A stretch of DNA of 64,000 nucleotides, from positions 1-64,000 of the forward strand of contig NZ_BMVO01000001.1 in the NCBI RefSeq assembly GCF_014650755.1, read 5' to 3'. This DNA is from Streptomyces chryseus. Lineage in GTDB: Bacteria; Actinomycetota; Actinomycetes; Streptomycetales; Streptomycetaceae. The position numbers were made by a program, and so were the translations under genes. The first letter of the stretch is position 1, and every line of letters starts with the position of its first letter. Positions 16,407-26,492 of this stretch are shown one piece after another. The notes under the pieces were generated by a model that worked only from the letters and a program-made list of their open reading frames with translations, did not search any database and was not told where the DNA came from.

Positions 16407-16523
16407 TCACGGTGAGGCGAGAGTGGCGATGATCGCGATGAGGACCGTGATGCCGAGCATCGCGCCGAGCACGAGCAGCAGCTTCTTCTGGCCGTTCTGG
16501 GGGTTCGGGTCGAGTACAGGCAT
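16407..16523 (-). CDS. 38-residue membrane peptide (SGM_5486-like transporter-associated)
   Basis: A very short gene starting at ATG 16523 and ending in TGA at 16407. It encodes MPVLDPNPQNGQKK, a single hydrophobic helix LLLVLGAMLGITVLIAIIAT and a short LASP end. It matches my memory of a small peptide family annotated as transporter-associated next to MFS exporters of the CynX type in Streptomyces. It lies 42 bp downstream of the MFS gene on the same strand and ahead of a hairpin, so it is the last gene of that unit. The function is not known; association with the transporter is inferred from context. Confidence 0.8.
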   Translation of the reverse strand: MPVLDPNPQNGQKKLLLVLGAMLGITVLIAIIATLASP

Positions 16524-16565
16524 GCGGCCAGTCTCGCACCCTTTGTACGCCCGCCCCCGGCCGGG

Positions 16566-17840
16566 TCAGGCGAGTTCGTCCTCGATCGTACGGTTGCGTC
16601 CCGCCAGCACGCCGACCACGATCTGCGGCAGCATCAGGCCCGCCATGAGGCCGATCGGCAGGCCCCAGCTGCCGCTGTGCTGGTAGAGCACGCCCACCAG
16701 CAGCGGGCCGGGGATCGAGATCAGGTACCCGGTGCTCTGGGCGAAGGCGGAGAGGCGTACGACGCCGGCGCCGCTCTTCGCGCGCATCCCGATCATGGTC
16801 AGGGCGAGCGGGAACGCGCAGTTCGAGACGCCGAGCAGCAGGGCCCACGCCCAGGCGCCGGAGGCCGGGGCGAGGTAGAGGCCGGCGTACCCCAGAAGGC
16901 CGGACAGGCCGAGGGCGACGACGATCGGGCCCTGGTTGCGCATACGGGAGGCCAGGCGCGGGATGACGAAGGCGAGCGGGATGCCCATCGCCATGGTCAC
17001 GGCGAGCAGCACGCCGGCCGTGCCGGCGGAGACTCCGGCGTCGCGGAAGATCTGCGGCATCCATCCCATGGTGATGTACGCCGCGGTGGCCTGGAGGCCG
17101 AAGAAGCAGGCCAGCGCCCAGGCCGTGCGGCTGCGGGTGATGCTCAGGGTGGGCGCGGGGGTGCTCTCCCGTTCGGGGGCGGCCGGGGTGCGGGGGGCGC
17201 GGGTGGCCGGGTGGCGTGTGAGGACGAGCCAGGGCAGTACGGCGACGGCGGCCAGGGTGCCCCACACGGCGAGGCCGGTCTGCCAACTGCCGCCCAGTGC
17301 CCGCGTCATGGGCACGGTGGCGGCCGCGGCGAGGGCGGTGCCGAGGGCCAGGGCCATCGAGTAGAGCCCGGTCAGCTGGCCGACGCGGTCGGGGAACCAG
17401 CGCTTGACGATGACCGGCATCAGGATGTTGCTCACCGCGATGCCCATGAGGGCCAGTGCGCTGGCGGCGAGGAATCCGGCCGTACCTCCCAGGTAGGGGC
17501 GGATCAGCAGGCCCACGGCGATGGCCGCCATGCCCGCGCAGACGATGGCGCCGGGGCCGAAGCGACGGGCGAGGCGGGGCGCGGTGAGGCCGAAGACCGC
17601 GAAGCACAGCGGCGGCACCGAGGTCAGCAGGCCGGCGACGCTGCCGCTCATGCCGAGCCCGGCCCGGACCTCCGCGAGGAGCGGCCCGAGGCTGGTGATG
17701 GCCGGGCGGAGGTTGAGCGCGGCGAGGACGAGCCCGAGGACCACGAGCCGGGTGACCCAGACCGACCGGGGCCGGGTCTGGTTGCGGGGCTCTACGGTGG
17801 CTTCGGCGGCGGGGTTCAGGGTTCGGGTCTCACTGGCCAT
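16566..17840 (-). CDS. MFS transporter, CynX/NimT family
   Basis: A 424-residue major facilitator protein with about twelve hydrophobic segments. It opens with a charged 30-residue tail, then VTRLVVLGLVLAALNLRPAI; the LNLRPAITS block is the fingerprint of the CynX/NimT group of cyanate and nitroimidazole-type exporters. The central loop (about residues 205-235) is Pro/Ala-rich. Substrate unknown. The gene is divergent from a FadR-like regulator 63 bp away, and the promoter I read (TATGAT six bases before ATG 17840) predicts a leaderless mRNA. A small membrane peptide gene follows. Confidence 0.92.
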   Translation of the reverse strand: MASETRTLNPAAEATVEPRNQTRPRSVWVTRLVVLGLVLAALNLRPAITSLGPLLAEVRAGLGMSGSVAGLLTSVPPLCFAVFGLTAPRLARRFGPGAIVCAGMAAIAVGLLIRPYLGGTAGFLAASALALMGIAVSNILMPVIVKRWFPDRVGQLTGLYSMALALGTALAAAATVPMTRALGGSWQTGLAVWGTLAAVAVLPWLVLTRHPATRAPRTPAAPERESTPAPTLSITRSRTAWALACFFGLQATAAYITMGWMPQIFRDAGVSAGTAGVLLAVTMAMGIPLAFVIPRLASRMRNQGPIVVALGLSGLLGYAGLYLAPASGAWAWALLLGVSNCAFPLALTMIGMRAKSGAGVVRLSAFAQSTGYLISIPGPLLVGVLYQHSGSWGLPIGLMAGLMLPQIVVGVLAGRNRTIEDELA

Positions 17841-17846
17841 GGATCC

Positions 17847-17880
17847 ATCATAGAATCATGGGATGATTGGTTGTCCAATC
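17847..17880. promoter_or_regulatory. Shared promoter and operator of the MFS and GntR genes
   Basis: The perfect palindrome GATTGG-TTGT-CCAATC (17865-17880) overlaps the likely -35 of the MFS promoter (minus strand; -10 TATGAT at 17852-17847, 6 bases from the start codon). TAGAAT (17851-17856, plus) could be the -10 of the regulator gene. A FadR-type dimer bound here would be expected to block the exporter promoter and its own gene. Confidence 0.65.
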
Positions 17881-17903
17881 CTGAACCAGGGAGCACAGGC
17901 ACT

Positions 17904-18578
17904 ATGGCGCTGACGTCACCCCGCCGTTCGGCGCTCGCCGACCAGGTGATCACCGAGCTGCGCAACCAGATCACCTCGGGCGAGTGGCCGGTGGGGTCGC
18001 GGATCCCGACCGAGCCCGAGCTGGTCGAGCAGTTGGGCGTCGCCCGCAACACCGTCCGCGAGGCGGTGCGCGCGCTGGCGCACAACGGGCTGCTGGACAT
18101 CCGGCAGGGCTCCGGTACGTACGTGGCGGCCACCAGCGAGCTGGCCGGCGTCATGCACCGCCGGTTCGCGGACGCCGACCCGCGCCACATCGCGGAGCTG
18201 CGCTCGACCCTGGAGTCCTCGGCGGCCCGGCTCGCGGCGCGGCGGCGTACCGAGCGGGACGTGCGGCAGTTGGACGCGGTGCTCGCGCGGCGCGAGGAGG
18301 CGTGGGCCTCGGGCGACGCGGAGCTCTTCGTGCGGGCGGACGCGACGCTGCACCTGGCCGTGGTCGCCGCCTCGCACAACGACGTACTGATCGGGCTGTA
18401 CGCGGACCTCGGCGACCTGCTGCGCGACTGGCTGCGCGAGGACGTGGGGCAGGAACTGCGCCCCGAGGACCACATGGACCACAGCCGGCTGATCGAGGCG
18501 ATCCGGGACCGGGACGCGGACACCGCGGCCGTCGAGGCGGCGGGTTACTCGCTCAAGTGCCTCGGGGAGCGGGTGTAG
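17904..18578 (+). CDS. FadR-subfamily GntR transcriptional regulator
   Basis: A 224-residue regulator. The N-terminal winged helix-turn-helix (about residues 8-75) has TEPELVEQLGVARNTVREAV and the wing GLLDIRQGSGTYV. The C-terminal all-helical FCD domain (about 90-215) carries a ligand or metal-binding set of acidic and His residues (DATLHLAVVAASHN and EDHMDHSRLIEAI). Start is ATG 17904, after CAGGGAG. It is divergent from the MFS exporter and most likely controls that gene and itself through the palindrome at 17865-17880. The inducer is unknown but is probably the exporter substrate or an acidic metabolite. Confidence 0.94.
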   Translation: MALTSPRRSALADQVITELRNQITSGEWPVGSRIPTEPELVEQLGVARNTVREAVRALAHNGLLDIRQGSGTYVAATSELAGVMHRRFADADPRHIAELRSTLESSAARLAARRRTERDVRQLDAVLARREEAWASGDAELFVRADATLHLAVVAASHNDVLIGLYADLGDLLRDWLREDVGQELRPEDHMDHSRLIEAIRDRDADTAAVEAAGYSLKCLGERV

Positions 18579-18602
18579 GCGGGCACGGCGGCGTACGCGG
18601 CG

Positions 18603-18977
18603 CTACATCCGGTGGTGACTGACCCAGGCCGCGCGGACTTCCTTCCAGCAGCGGTCCGTCAGGCGCACGGTCTGCGCGGGTCCCACCTCGACGGGTGAGC
18701 CGTCGGCGTCGATGTCCCACCAGCGGTCGCACTCGGTGTGCAGGCGGACCAGGTCCGACACGGGGTACGGATTGTGGCAGTACGCGACGACGCGCGAGCC
18801 CTCCACGCTCGTACGGCAGGTGGCGCCGAAGAGGGCGACGTCCGGGGCGGAGCGCCTCGCCTGGGCGGTCTTGTGCCCGCGGTCCGACGCGCGCTCGGCA
18901 ACGGCCGGGGCGGCCAGGGCGGCGACGGCGGCCAGGGCCAGCGCGCCGGCTGCGGCTCGACGGTTCGACGGGCGCAC
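18603..18977 (-). CDS. Secreted protein with four cysteines, unknown function
   Basis: A 124-residue exported protein. The signal peptide (MRPSNRRAAAGALALAAVAA, cut after APAVA near residue 27) is clear. The mature domain of about 97 residues contains four cysteines (in GATCRTS, VAYCHNP, HTECDRW and TDRCWKE), which probably form two disulfides, and two Trp-rich stretches (DRWWDID, VRAAWVSHH). I do not recognise the family. GTG 18977 is chosen because GGGGAGGAGG precedes it at ideal spacing; a longer frame upstream has no coding character. Convergent with the GntR gene, with 24 bp between. Confidence 0.82.
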   Translation of the reverse strand: MRPSNRRAAAGALALAAVAALAAPAVAERASDRGHKTAQARRSAPDVALFGATCRTSVEGSRVVAYCHNPYPVSDLVRLHTECDRWWDIDADGSPVEVGPAQTVRLTDRCWKEVRAAWVSHHRM

Positions 18978-19108
18978 ATGCGCCACCTCCTCCCCACTGA
19001 GCGCCGGGTACGTCCCGGTTTCCTCAGTGTGCGGGGAGTCGCCGGTCTTTTCGACTCGGGGGGCCGGTTCGTGCACGGAGCGTCACCGCGGACGGGGACC
19101 GGACGCAC

Positions 19109-19149
19109 GGAAGCCGCGCGGCCGTCGGGCGGACGGTCACGCGGCTTCC
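19109..19149 (-). terminator. Terminator of the fabG-fabI unit
   Basis: GGAAGCCGCG (19109-19118) pairs with CGCGGCTTCC (19140-19149), with an inner CCGTC/GACGG stem. It lies just past the fabI stop codon on the minus strand. Confidence 0.75.
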
Positions 19150-19164
19150 CGGAAGCGGTGCGGG

Positions 19165-19932
19165 TTACGCGCCGATCGCGTGCAGACCGCCGTCGACGTG
19201 GACGATCTCGCCTGTCGTCATCGGGAACCAGTCGGAGAGCAGCGCGACGACGCCGCGGCCGGCCGGCTCCGGGTCGGCCATGTCCCACTTCAGCGGGGAG
19301 CGGTTGTCCCAGACGCCCGCCAGGTCCGCGAAGCCGGGGATGGACTTGGCGGCCATGGAGCCGAGCGGTCCGGCGGAGATCAGGTTGCACCGGATGTTGT
19401 CCGGGCCCAGGTCACGGGCGAGGTAGCGGGAGGTGGCCTCCAGCGCGGCCTTGGCCGGGCCCATCCAGTCGTACTGCGGCCAGGCGAACTGGGCGTCGAA
19501 GGTGAGGCCGACGACCGAGCTGCCGGATCCCATCAGCGGGCGGCAGGCCATGGTGAGCGACTTCAGCGAGAACGCCGAGACGTGCATCGCGGTGGCGACG
19601 GACTCGAAGGGCGTGTTGAGGAAGTTGCCGCCGAGCGCGTCCTGCGGGGCGAACCCGATGGAGTGGACGACGCCGTCGAGGCCGCCGAGCTCCTCACGTA
19701 CCAGGCCTTCCAGCCGGTCCAGGTGCTCGGTGTTGGTCACGTCCAGCTCGATGACCTTGGCCGGCTTGGGCAGCCTCTTCGCGATGCGCTCGGTGAGCGT
19801 GGGGCGGGGGAAGGCGGTCAGGATGACTTCGGCACCCTGCTCCTGGGCCATCTTGGCGGTGTGGAAGGCGATGGAGGACTCCATCAGCACACCCGTGATG
19901 AGGATGCGCTTGCCGTCGAGAATTCCACTCAT
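19165..19932 (-). CDS. fabI: Enoyl-[acyl-carrier-protein] reductase (NADH), FabI type
   Basis: Completes each fatty-acid elongation cycle by reducing the trans-2-enoyl-ACP. The 255-residue protein has the FabI Rossmann start (GKRILITGVLMESSIAFHTA), VHSIGFAPQDALGG in the middle and the catalytic Tyr-x6-Lys in YDWMGPAKAALEAT. It is the target class of triclosan and isoniazid. It begins 4 bp after the fabG stop, so the two are co-translated and form the reductive half of elongation. Start ATG 19932 (MSGILDGK) gives the conserved N-terminus. Confidence 0.96.
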   Translation of the reverse strand: MSGILDGKRILITGVLMESSIAFHTAKMAQEQGAEVILTAFPRPTLTERIAKRLPKPAKVIELDVTNTEHLDRLEGLVREELGGLDGVVHSIGFAPQDALGGNFLNTPFESVATAMHVSAFSLKSLTMACRPLMGSGSSVVGLTFDAQFAWPQYDWMGPAKAALEATSRYLARDLGPDNIRCNLISAGPLGSMAAKSIPGFADLAGVWDNRSPLKWDMADPEPAGRGVVALLSDWFPMTTGEIVHVDGGLHAIGA

Positions 19933-19936
19933 GTGA

Positions 19937-20656
19937 TCAGTGACCCATGCCCAATCCGCCGTCAACCGGGATGACGGCTCCAGTGATGTACGACGCGTCG
20001 TCGGAGGAGAGGAAGCGCACGGCGGCGGCGATCTCCTCCGGCTGCGCGTAACGGCCGAGCGGCACCTGGGCGACGATGCCCTTGCGCTGCTCGTCCGTGA
20101 GCACTCCGGTCATGTCGGTGTCGACAAATCCGGGCGCCACGACGTTGAAGGTGATGTTGCGCGAGCCCAGCTCACGGGCGAGCGAGCGCGCGAAGCCGAC
20201 CAGACCGGCCTTGGACGCGGCGTAGTTCGCCTGCCCCGCCGAGCCGAGGAGCCCGACGACCGAGGAGATCAGTACGACCCTCCCCTTCTTGGCGCGCAGC
20301 ATGCCGCGGTTGGCCCGCTTGACGACCCGGAAGGTGCCGGTGAGGTTGGTGTCGAGTACGGACGTGAAGTCCTCCTCGGACATCCGCATGAGGAGTTGGT
20401 CCTTGGTGACGCCGGCGTTGGCCACCAGCACCTCCACGGGACCGTGCTTCTCCTCGATCTCCTTGTAGGCCTGCTCCACCTGCTCCGTGTCGGTGATGTC
20501 GCACCGGACGGCGAGGCAGCCGAGTTCGGTCAGGGCGGCCGGTGGTTCGCCGGAGCGGTACGTGAACGCGACCTTGTCGCCGGCTTCGGCGAAAGCTCGG
20601 GCGATGGCGAGGCCGATGCCCCGGTTTCCTCCGGTGACGAGAACCGAGCGGCTCAA
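19937..20656 (-). CDS. fabG: 3-oxoacyl-[acyl-carrier-protein] reductase FabG
   Basis: Reduces beta-ketoacyl-ACP with NADPH in fatty-acid synthesis. The 239-residue short-chain dehydrogenase has the nucleotide motif VTGGNRGIGLAIA, the NNAG-equivalent ANAG, and the catalytic Ser-Tyr-Lys set (LISSVVGLLG and NYAASKAG). The C-terminus ends ITGAVIPVDGGLGMGH. The start codon is TTG at 20656 behind an AAAGGGTG ribosome binding site, a rare start that may restrain translation. It is the first gene of the fabG-fabI unit. An ACCGA/TCGGT dyad lies in the upstream region around 20690-20705. Confidence 0.95.
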   Translation of the reverse strand: MSRSVLVTGGNRGIGLAIARAFAEAGDKVAFTYRSGEPPAALTELGCLAVRCDITDTEQVEQAYKEIEEKHGPVEVLVANAGVTKDQLLMRMSEEDFTSVLDTNLTGTFRVVKRANRGMLRAKKGRVVLISSVVGLLGSAGQANYAASKAGLVGFARSLARELGSRNITFNVVAPGFVDTDMTGVLTDEQRKGIVAQVPLGRYAQPEEIAAAVRFLSSDDASYITGAVIPVDGGLGMGH

Positions 20657-20840
20657 CGGATCACCCTTTCCATAGCGGTCTGGTACTGACCGAAACTATC
20701 GGTACCGGACCACGGACGGAGAATCGGGCCCTGACAGCGCGTAGAGACGCCCTCTGTCGGGTCCCTACAGAATGTGGTGGGCAAGGGGCCTGTGATCACG
20801 ACATGATCTGAGGGACCGGTCTCGACGACAGGAGTCATCC
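20657..20840. other. Divergent fabG/tldD intergenic region, 184 bp
   Basis: A dyad GGTAC...GGTACC enclosing ACCGA/TCGGT (about 20683-20707) sits where the fabG promoter should be and may be an operator or promoter. A minus-strand GATAGT overlaps it and could be the -10. Nothing else stands out. Confidence 0.4.
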
Positions 20841-22360
<1,520 letters not shown>

Positions 22361-22364
<4 letters not shown>

Positions 22365-23752
22365 GCCGCACAGCCAAGCCGTACGAGATCGTCGAGCGGG
22401 CTCTGGAGCTGTCCACGGCCGACGGCTGCGTGGTGATCGCGGACGAGCACTCCTCCGCCAATCTGCGCTGGGCGGGCAACACGCTCACCACGAACGGCGT
22501 CACGCGCGGGCGCACGCTCACCGTGATCGCCACCGTCGACGGCGCGCGGGGGACGGCGTCGGGCGTGGTGTCCCGGTCCGCCGTCACGGCCGACGAGCTG
22601 GAGCCGCTGGTACGGGCCGCCGAGGCGGCGGCGCGCGGCGCCGGGCCCGCGGAGGACGCCCAGCCGCTGGTGTCCGGGGTGCCGGACTCCCCCGGCTTCA
22701 AGGACGCGCCCGCCGAGACCTCGTCCGGCGTCTTCACCGACTTCGCGCCCGCGCTCGGCGAGTCCTTCGCCCGCGCGCGGGCCGGCGGCCGAGAGCTGTA
22801 CGGCTTCGCGAACCACGAGATGACGTCCACCTATCTCGGTACGTCGACGGGTCTGCGCCTGCGGCACGACCAGCCCAACGGCACCCTGGAGATCAACGCC
22901 AAGTCGCCGGACCGCAGCCGCTCGGCCTGGGCCGGGTACTCCACCCGGGACTTCCGCGACATGGACCCGGCGGCCGTCGACGCCGAGCTGGCGACGCGCC
23001 TCGGCTGGGCCGAGCGCCGGATCGACCTTCCGGCGGGGCGGTACGAGACGCTGCTGCCGCCCACCGCCGTCGCGGACCTGCTGGTCTACCAGCTGTGGTC
23101 GTCGGCGGCCCGGGACGCCGCCGAGGGCCGCACGGTGTTCAGCAGGCCGGGCGGCGGGACCCGGGTCGGCGAGACGCTGTCCCCGCTGCCGCTGACGCTG
23201 CGCAGCGACCCGTACGAGCCCGGCCTGGAGTCGGCGCCGTTCGTCGTCGCGCACTCCTCGGGCGACGACTCGTCGGTCTTCGACAACGGCCTGCCGCTGG
23301 CCCCGACCGACTGGGTGCGCGACGGCCGGCTGGAGCACCTGGTCACGACGCGGCACAGCGCGGGGCTGACCGGGCTGCCGGTGGCTCCGGCGATCGGCAA
23401 CCTGGTCCTGGACGGGGGCGGCGAGCGCTCGTTGGAGGAGATGGTCGCCTCGACGGAACGCGGGCTGCTGCTGACCTGCCTCTGGTACATCCGCGAGGTC
23501 GACCCGGCGACGCTGCTGCTGACCGGGCTGACCCGGGACGGCGTCTATCTCGTCGAGAACGGGGAGGTGGTCGGCGAGGTGAACAACTTCCGGTTCAACG
23601 AGTCGCCGGTCGACCTGCTGTCGCGGGCGTCGGAGGCCGGGCGTACCGAGAGGACGCTGCCGCGCGAGTGGGGCGACTGGTTCACGCGGGCCGCGATGCC
23701 GGCGCTGCGCGTCCCGGACTTCAACATGAGTTCGGTCAGCCAGGGCGTGTGA
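22361..23752 (+). CDS. tldE: TldE/PmbA-family non-catalytic subunit
   Basis: The 463-residue partner of TldD. It has the PmbA fold but no HExxxH, as expected for the inactive half that shapes the chamber of the heterodimer. Recognisable blocks are [21 protein letters not shown] at the N-terminus and [18 protein letters not shown] in the middle. [16 protein letters not shown] and [16 protein letters not shown] come later. It begins inside the end of tldD (ATGA) and the spacing implies coupled translation. No RiPP precursor gene is visible nearby. Confidence 0.94.
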
Positions 23753-23822
23753 CGCCCATAGACTGACCTGGAGCATTCCACAGCGTTCGAATCGTCCGTA
23801 TCGTCCAAGGAGAGTCAAGACC

Positions 23823-25091
23823 GTGACCGACATCGTCGACGAGCTGAAGTGGCGCGGGCTGTTCGCCCAGTCCACTGACGAGGACGCACTGCGCAAGGCG
23901 CTCGCGGACGGTCCGGTCACGTTCTATTGCGGCTTCGACCCGACGGCGGCCAGCCTGCACGTGGGGCACCTCGTGCAGGTCCTCACCGTCCGCCGGCTCC
24001 AGCAGGCCGGGCACCGGCCGATCGCCCTGGTGGGAGGGGCCACCGGCCAGATCGGTGACCCGCGGCCGACGGCCGAGCGCACGCTGAACGACCCGGAGAC
24101 GATCGCGAACTGGGTGGCGCGGCTGCGCGCCCAGATCGAACCCTTCCTGTCCTTCGAGGGCCCGAACGCGGCCACCATGGTGAACAACCTGGACTGGACC
24201 GCGGGGCTTTCCGCGATCGAGTTCCTGCGGGACATCGGCAAGCACTTCCGGGTCAGCAAGATGCTGGCGAAGGACTCGGTCGCCCGGCGGCTGGAGTCCG
24301 ACCAGGGCATCAGCTACACGGAGTTCAGCTACCAGCTGCTCCAGGGCATGGACTTCCTGGAGCTCTACCGGCGTCACGGCTGCACCCTCCAGCAGGGCGG
24401 CAGCGACCAGTGGGGCAACCTCACGGCGGGTCTCGACCTGATCCACCGCCTGGAGCCGCACGCGAACGTGCACGCGCTGGCGACGCCGCTGATGGTCAAG
24501 GCGGACGGGACGAAGTTCGGCAAGTCCGAGAGCGGCGCCGTCTGGCTCGACCCGGAGATGACCACGCCGTACGCGTTCTACCAGTTCTGGCTGAACGTGG
24601 ACGACCGGGACATCTCGCGGTACATGCGCATCCTCAGCTTCAGGAGCCGCACGGAGCTCGAAGAGCTGGAGAAGCTCACCGAGGAGCGGCCGCAGGCGCG
24701 CGCCGCGCAGCGCGCGCTGGCCGAGGAGCTGACGACGCTGGTGCACGGCGCGGAGCAGTGCGCGGCGGTCGTCGCGGCGTCGAAGGCGCTGTTCGGGCAG
24801 GGCGAGCTCGCCGGTCTCGACGAGGCGACGCTGGCCGCTTCGCTGTCCGAGCTGCCGCACGCCGAGGTCGCGGAGCTCGGGTCCGTCGTGGACCTCTTCG
24901 TGGAGGTGGGCCTCGCGCCGAGCAAGTCCGCCGCCCGCCGCACGGTCAAGGAGGGCGGGGCGTATGTGAACAACGTGAAGGTCGCCGACGAGGACGCCGT
25001 ACCGGCGTCCGAGGACCTGCTGCACGGCCGCTGGCTCGTGCTGCGGCGCGGGAAGAAGAACCTGGCGGCGATCGAGGTCGCGGCCGGCTGA
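23823..25091 (+). CDS. tyrS: Tyrosyl-tRNA synthetase
   Basis: Charges tRNA-Tyr. The 422-residue class I enzyme shows the HIGH-type motif as HVGH ([14 protein letters not shown]) and the KMSKS-type motif as KFGKS ([14 protein letters not shown]). Tyrosine and ATP-pocket residues are in [12 protein letters not shown] and [12 protein letters not shown], and the last 80 residues form an S4 RNA-binding domain ([16 protein letters not shown]). GTG 23823 is behind AAGGAGAG. The 70-bp gap after tldE carries a TAGACT -10-like site, so it may have its own promoter. A terminator lies just downstream. Confidence 0.97.
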   Translation: MTDIVDELKWRGLFAQSTDEDALRKALADGPVTFYCGFDPTAASLHVGHLVQVLTVRRLQQAGHRPIALVGGATGQIGDPRPTAERTLNDPETIANWVARLRAQIEPFLSFEGPNAATMVNNLDWTAGLSAIEFLRDIGKHFRVSKMLAKDSVARRLESDQGISYTEFSYQLLQGMDFLELYRRHGCTLQQGGSDQWGNLTAGLDLIHRLEPHANVHALATPLMVKADGTKFGKSESGAVWLDPEMTTPYAFYQFWLNVDDRDISRYMRILSFRSRTELEELEKLTEERPQARAAQRALAEELTTLVHGAEQCAAVVAASKALFGQGELAGLDEATLAASLSELPHAEVAELGSVVDLFVEVGLAPSKSAARRTVKEGGAYVNNVKVADEDAVPASEDLLHGRWLVLRRGKKNLAAIEVAAG

Positions 25092-25113
25092 GGTTACGTG
25101 CCAGGAGGCACCC

Positions 25114-25155
25114 GGGAAACGGCCGGGAGCGTGGATCAGGCCCCGGCCGTTTCCC
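25114..25155 (+). terminator. Terminator after tyrS
   Basis: GGGAAACGGCCGGG (25114-25127) pairs perfectly with CCCGGCCGTTTCCC (25142-25155), extended by one base pair outside. It sits between the convergent tyrS and GlsB-like genes. Confidence 0.85.
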
Positions 25156-25187
25156 GTGCCGACTTCGCGCGAGGGCGGGGGGAGCGC

Positions 25188-25463
25188 TCAGGCCCGACGT
25201 CGTGAGCCCTTCATCTTCGCGTAGAGCATGTCGCCGAGTCCGACGATCACCACGGCGCCGATCAGCTGGAACAGGTGCCTGATCCAGTCGATTCCCTTGG
25301 TGTCGTCCACGCCGATGCCGGCGGCGACGGCGTTGCCGGCCATGCTGCCGAGGATGCCGCACACGACCGTCAGCCACAGCGGAATCTGCTGCTTGCCCGG
25401 GATGATCGCCTTTGCGATCAGACCGAGCACCAGACCCACGATGATCGCCCACAACCAGCTCAT
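25188..25463 (-). CDS. GlsB/YeaQ/YmgE-family membrane protein
   Basis: A 91-residue protein with three hydrophobic segments (WLWAIIVGLVLGLIAKAIIP, LWLTVVCGILGSMAGNAVAA, LFQLIGAVVIVGLGDML) and a basic tail KMKGSRRRA. This glycine-rich pattern is the transglycosylase-associated / GlsB-YeaQ family, induced by envelope stress in several bacteria; the molecular activity is not known. It is convergent with tyrS and its start faces a DUF3099 gene. Confidence 0.92.
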   Translation of the reverse strand: MSWLWAIIVGLVLGLIAKAIIPGKQQIPLWLTVVCGILGSMAGNAVAAGIGVDDTKGIDWIRHLFQLIGAVVIVGLGDMLYAKMKGSRRRA

Positions 25464-25670
25464 GTCGCCTCCTCATCGGCGCGGTGTGCGCATGTGGGCC
25501 CAGTCTCGGACGGCCGCCCCTGCGGCGCATGCCGGACGCCGCCACCCGGGCGGCGGCCCCCCTGGGACGGCCGGGTCGGGGACGCCCCGCTCTCGATGGC
25601 GGCTGAGCGGCGGCGTACCGTGGAAGGCGTCCGGTGAGCGGACGTCCGGCAGGGAAACGGGTGGTGCGAC

Positions 25671-26048
25671 GTGATGCGGAAGAAGAACGGCCCCGAGGTC
25701 TTCCGGATCACCGGGGCCCGGCCGGCCCTCGCCGACGACGTGCGGGGGCGTCAGCGCCGGTATGTGATCTCGATGTCGGTACGGACCCTGTCGGTGATCC
25801 TGGCGGCGGTCCTGTGGAACGTGGAGCGGCACGTCGCGATCGTCGCGCTGGCGCTGGGGCTTTTGCTCCCGTACATCGCCGTGGTCATCGCCAACGGCGG
25901 TCGGGAGAACGCCTCTTCGCTGCCCTCGGCGCACATTCCGACGCCCGTCCGGCCGGCTCTGGAGAGCCCGCCGGAGCGCTCCGACGGGGAGTCCGCGCCG
26001 GAGGTGCGGAGTCCGGGTCGTGAGCAACAGACGCGTGAACAGAGCTGA
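25671..26048 (+). CDS. DUF3099 membrane protein
   Basis: A 125-residue actinobacterial protein with the DUF3099 core DVRGRQRRYVISMSVRTLSV, two hydrophobic segments (SVILAAVLWNVERHVAIVAL and LGLLLPYIAVVIANGG) and a polar, proline-rich tail (about 85-125). The N-terminus is basic and probably cytoplasmic. The start may be GTG 25671 or ATG 25674. No function is known for this domain. It is 207 bp beyond the GlsB-like gene start and in divergent orientation. Confidence 0.88.
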   Translation: MMRKKNGPEVFRITGARPALADDVRGRQRRYVISMSVRTLSVILAAVLWNVERHVAIVALALGLLLPYIAVVIANGGRENASSLPSAHIPTPVRPALESPPERSDGESAPEVRSPGREQQTREQS

Positions 26049-26119
26049 TCCTGTGCGGTCTGCAAAGCTCAATAAAAGCTCAGATCAATCATGAAGTTCC
26101 GGTGCACCGCACCCCATGT

Positions 26120-26217
26120 CGCGTGACATACTTCGTAAGCGCTCCGCATCCCCCGTCGGAGCGACGGACCGACGCCGGGCAGCTCCCCCCGTGGCTGCTC
26201 GGCGTCGCCTTTTTGAC
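26120..26217 (+). ncRNA. Candidate small RNA with intrinsic terminator
   Basis: Between two genes lies a self-contained transcription unit. A 14-bp palindrome ATGTC-GCGT-GACAT (26116-26129) and a CATACT (26126-26131) look like an operator and -10. A CGCTCCG/CGGAGCG hairpin follows (about 26140-26163). The end is a 14-bp stem CGACGCCGGGCAGC/GCTGCTCGGCGTCG (26170-26207, one G-U pair) with a C-rich loop, then CCTTTTT. The region holds no ORF. The transcript would be about 80 bases starting near 26138. Confidence 0.5.
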
Positions 26218-26231
26218 CTAGGGTTGAGCGC

Positions 26232-26492
26232 GTGAACTCCCCTGATTCCCTTCTTTTCCCAGGTTCTGCCGACGCCGGCGCCACTGTCTGCTCCGCCAAG
26301 GGCTGCCGCTCGGCCGCTGTGTGGGTTCTCGCCTGGAACAACCCGAAGCTGCACACTCCCGAGCGCCGCAAGACGTGGCTGGCGTGCGACGAGCACCGTG
26401 AGCACCTCTCCCAGTTCCTCGGTGTACGCGGCTTCCTCAAGGAAGTGGTGACGCTCGCGGAGTGGGAGGGGCGGTCAGCCTCCGATGGCTGA
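26232..26492 (+). CDS. Small Cys/His-containing conserved protein, 86 aa
   Basis: A short actinobacterial protein with a metal-binding look: CSAKGCRSAAVWVLAWNNP in the first part, then WLACDEHREHLSQFL, giving a C-x4-C and C-x2-H-x3-H arrangement (about residues 20-60). It has no membrane segment. I recognise the family as conserved but uncharacterised; a zinc-ribbon-like role is inference. Start GTG 26232. The strong terminator 15 bases upstream means it needs its own promoter or reads through. Its 3' end overlaps moaA by 18 bp in convergent orientation. Confidence 0.85.
   Translation: MNSPDSLLFPGSADAGATVCSAKGCRSAAVWVLAWNNPKLHTPERRKTWLACDEHREHLSQFLGVRGFLKEVVTLAEWEGRSASDG

Noticed and set aside
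23753..23822. T-box leader for tyrS
   Set aside because: The 70-bp gap is too short for a T-box and lacks its conserved TGG-containing terminator/antiterminator segment.
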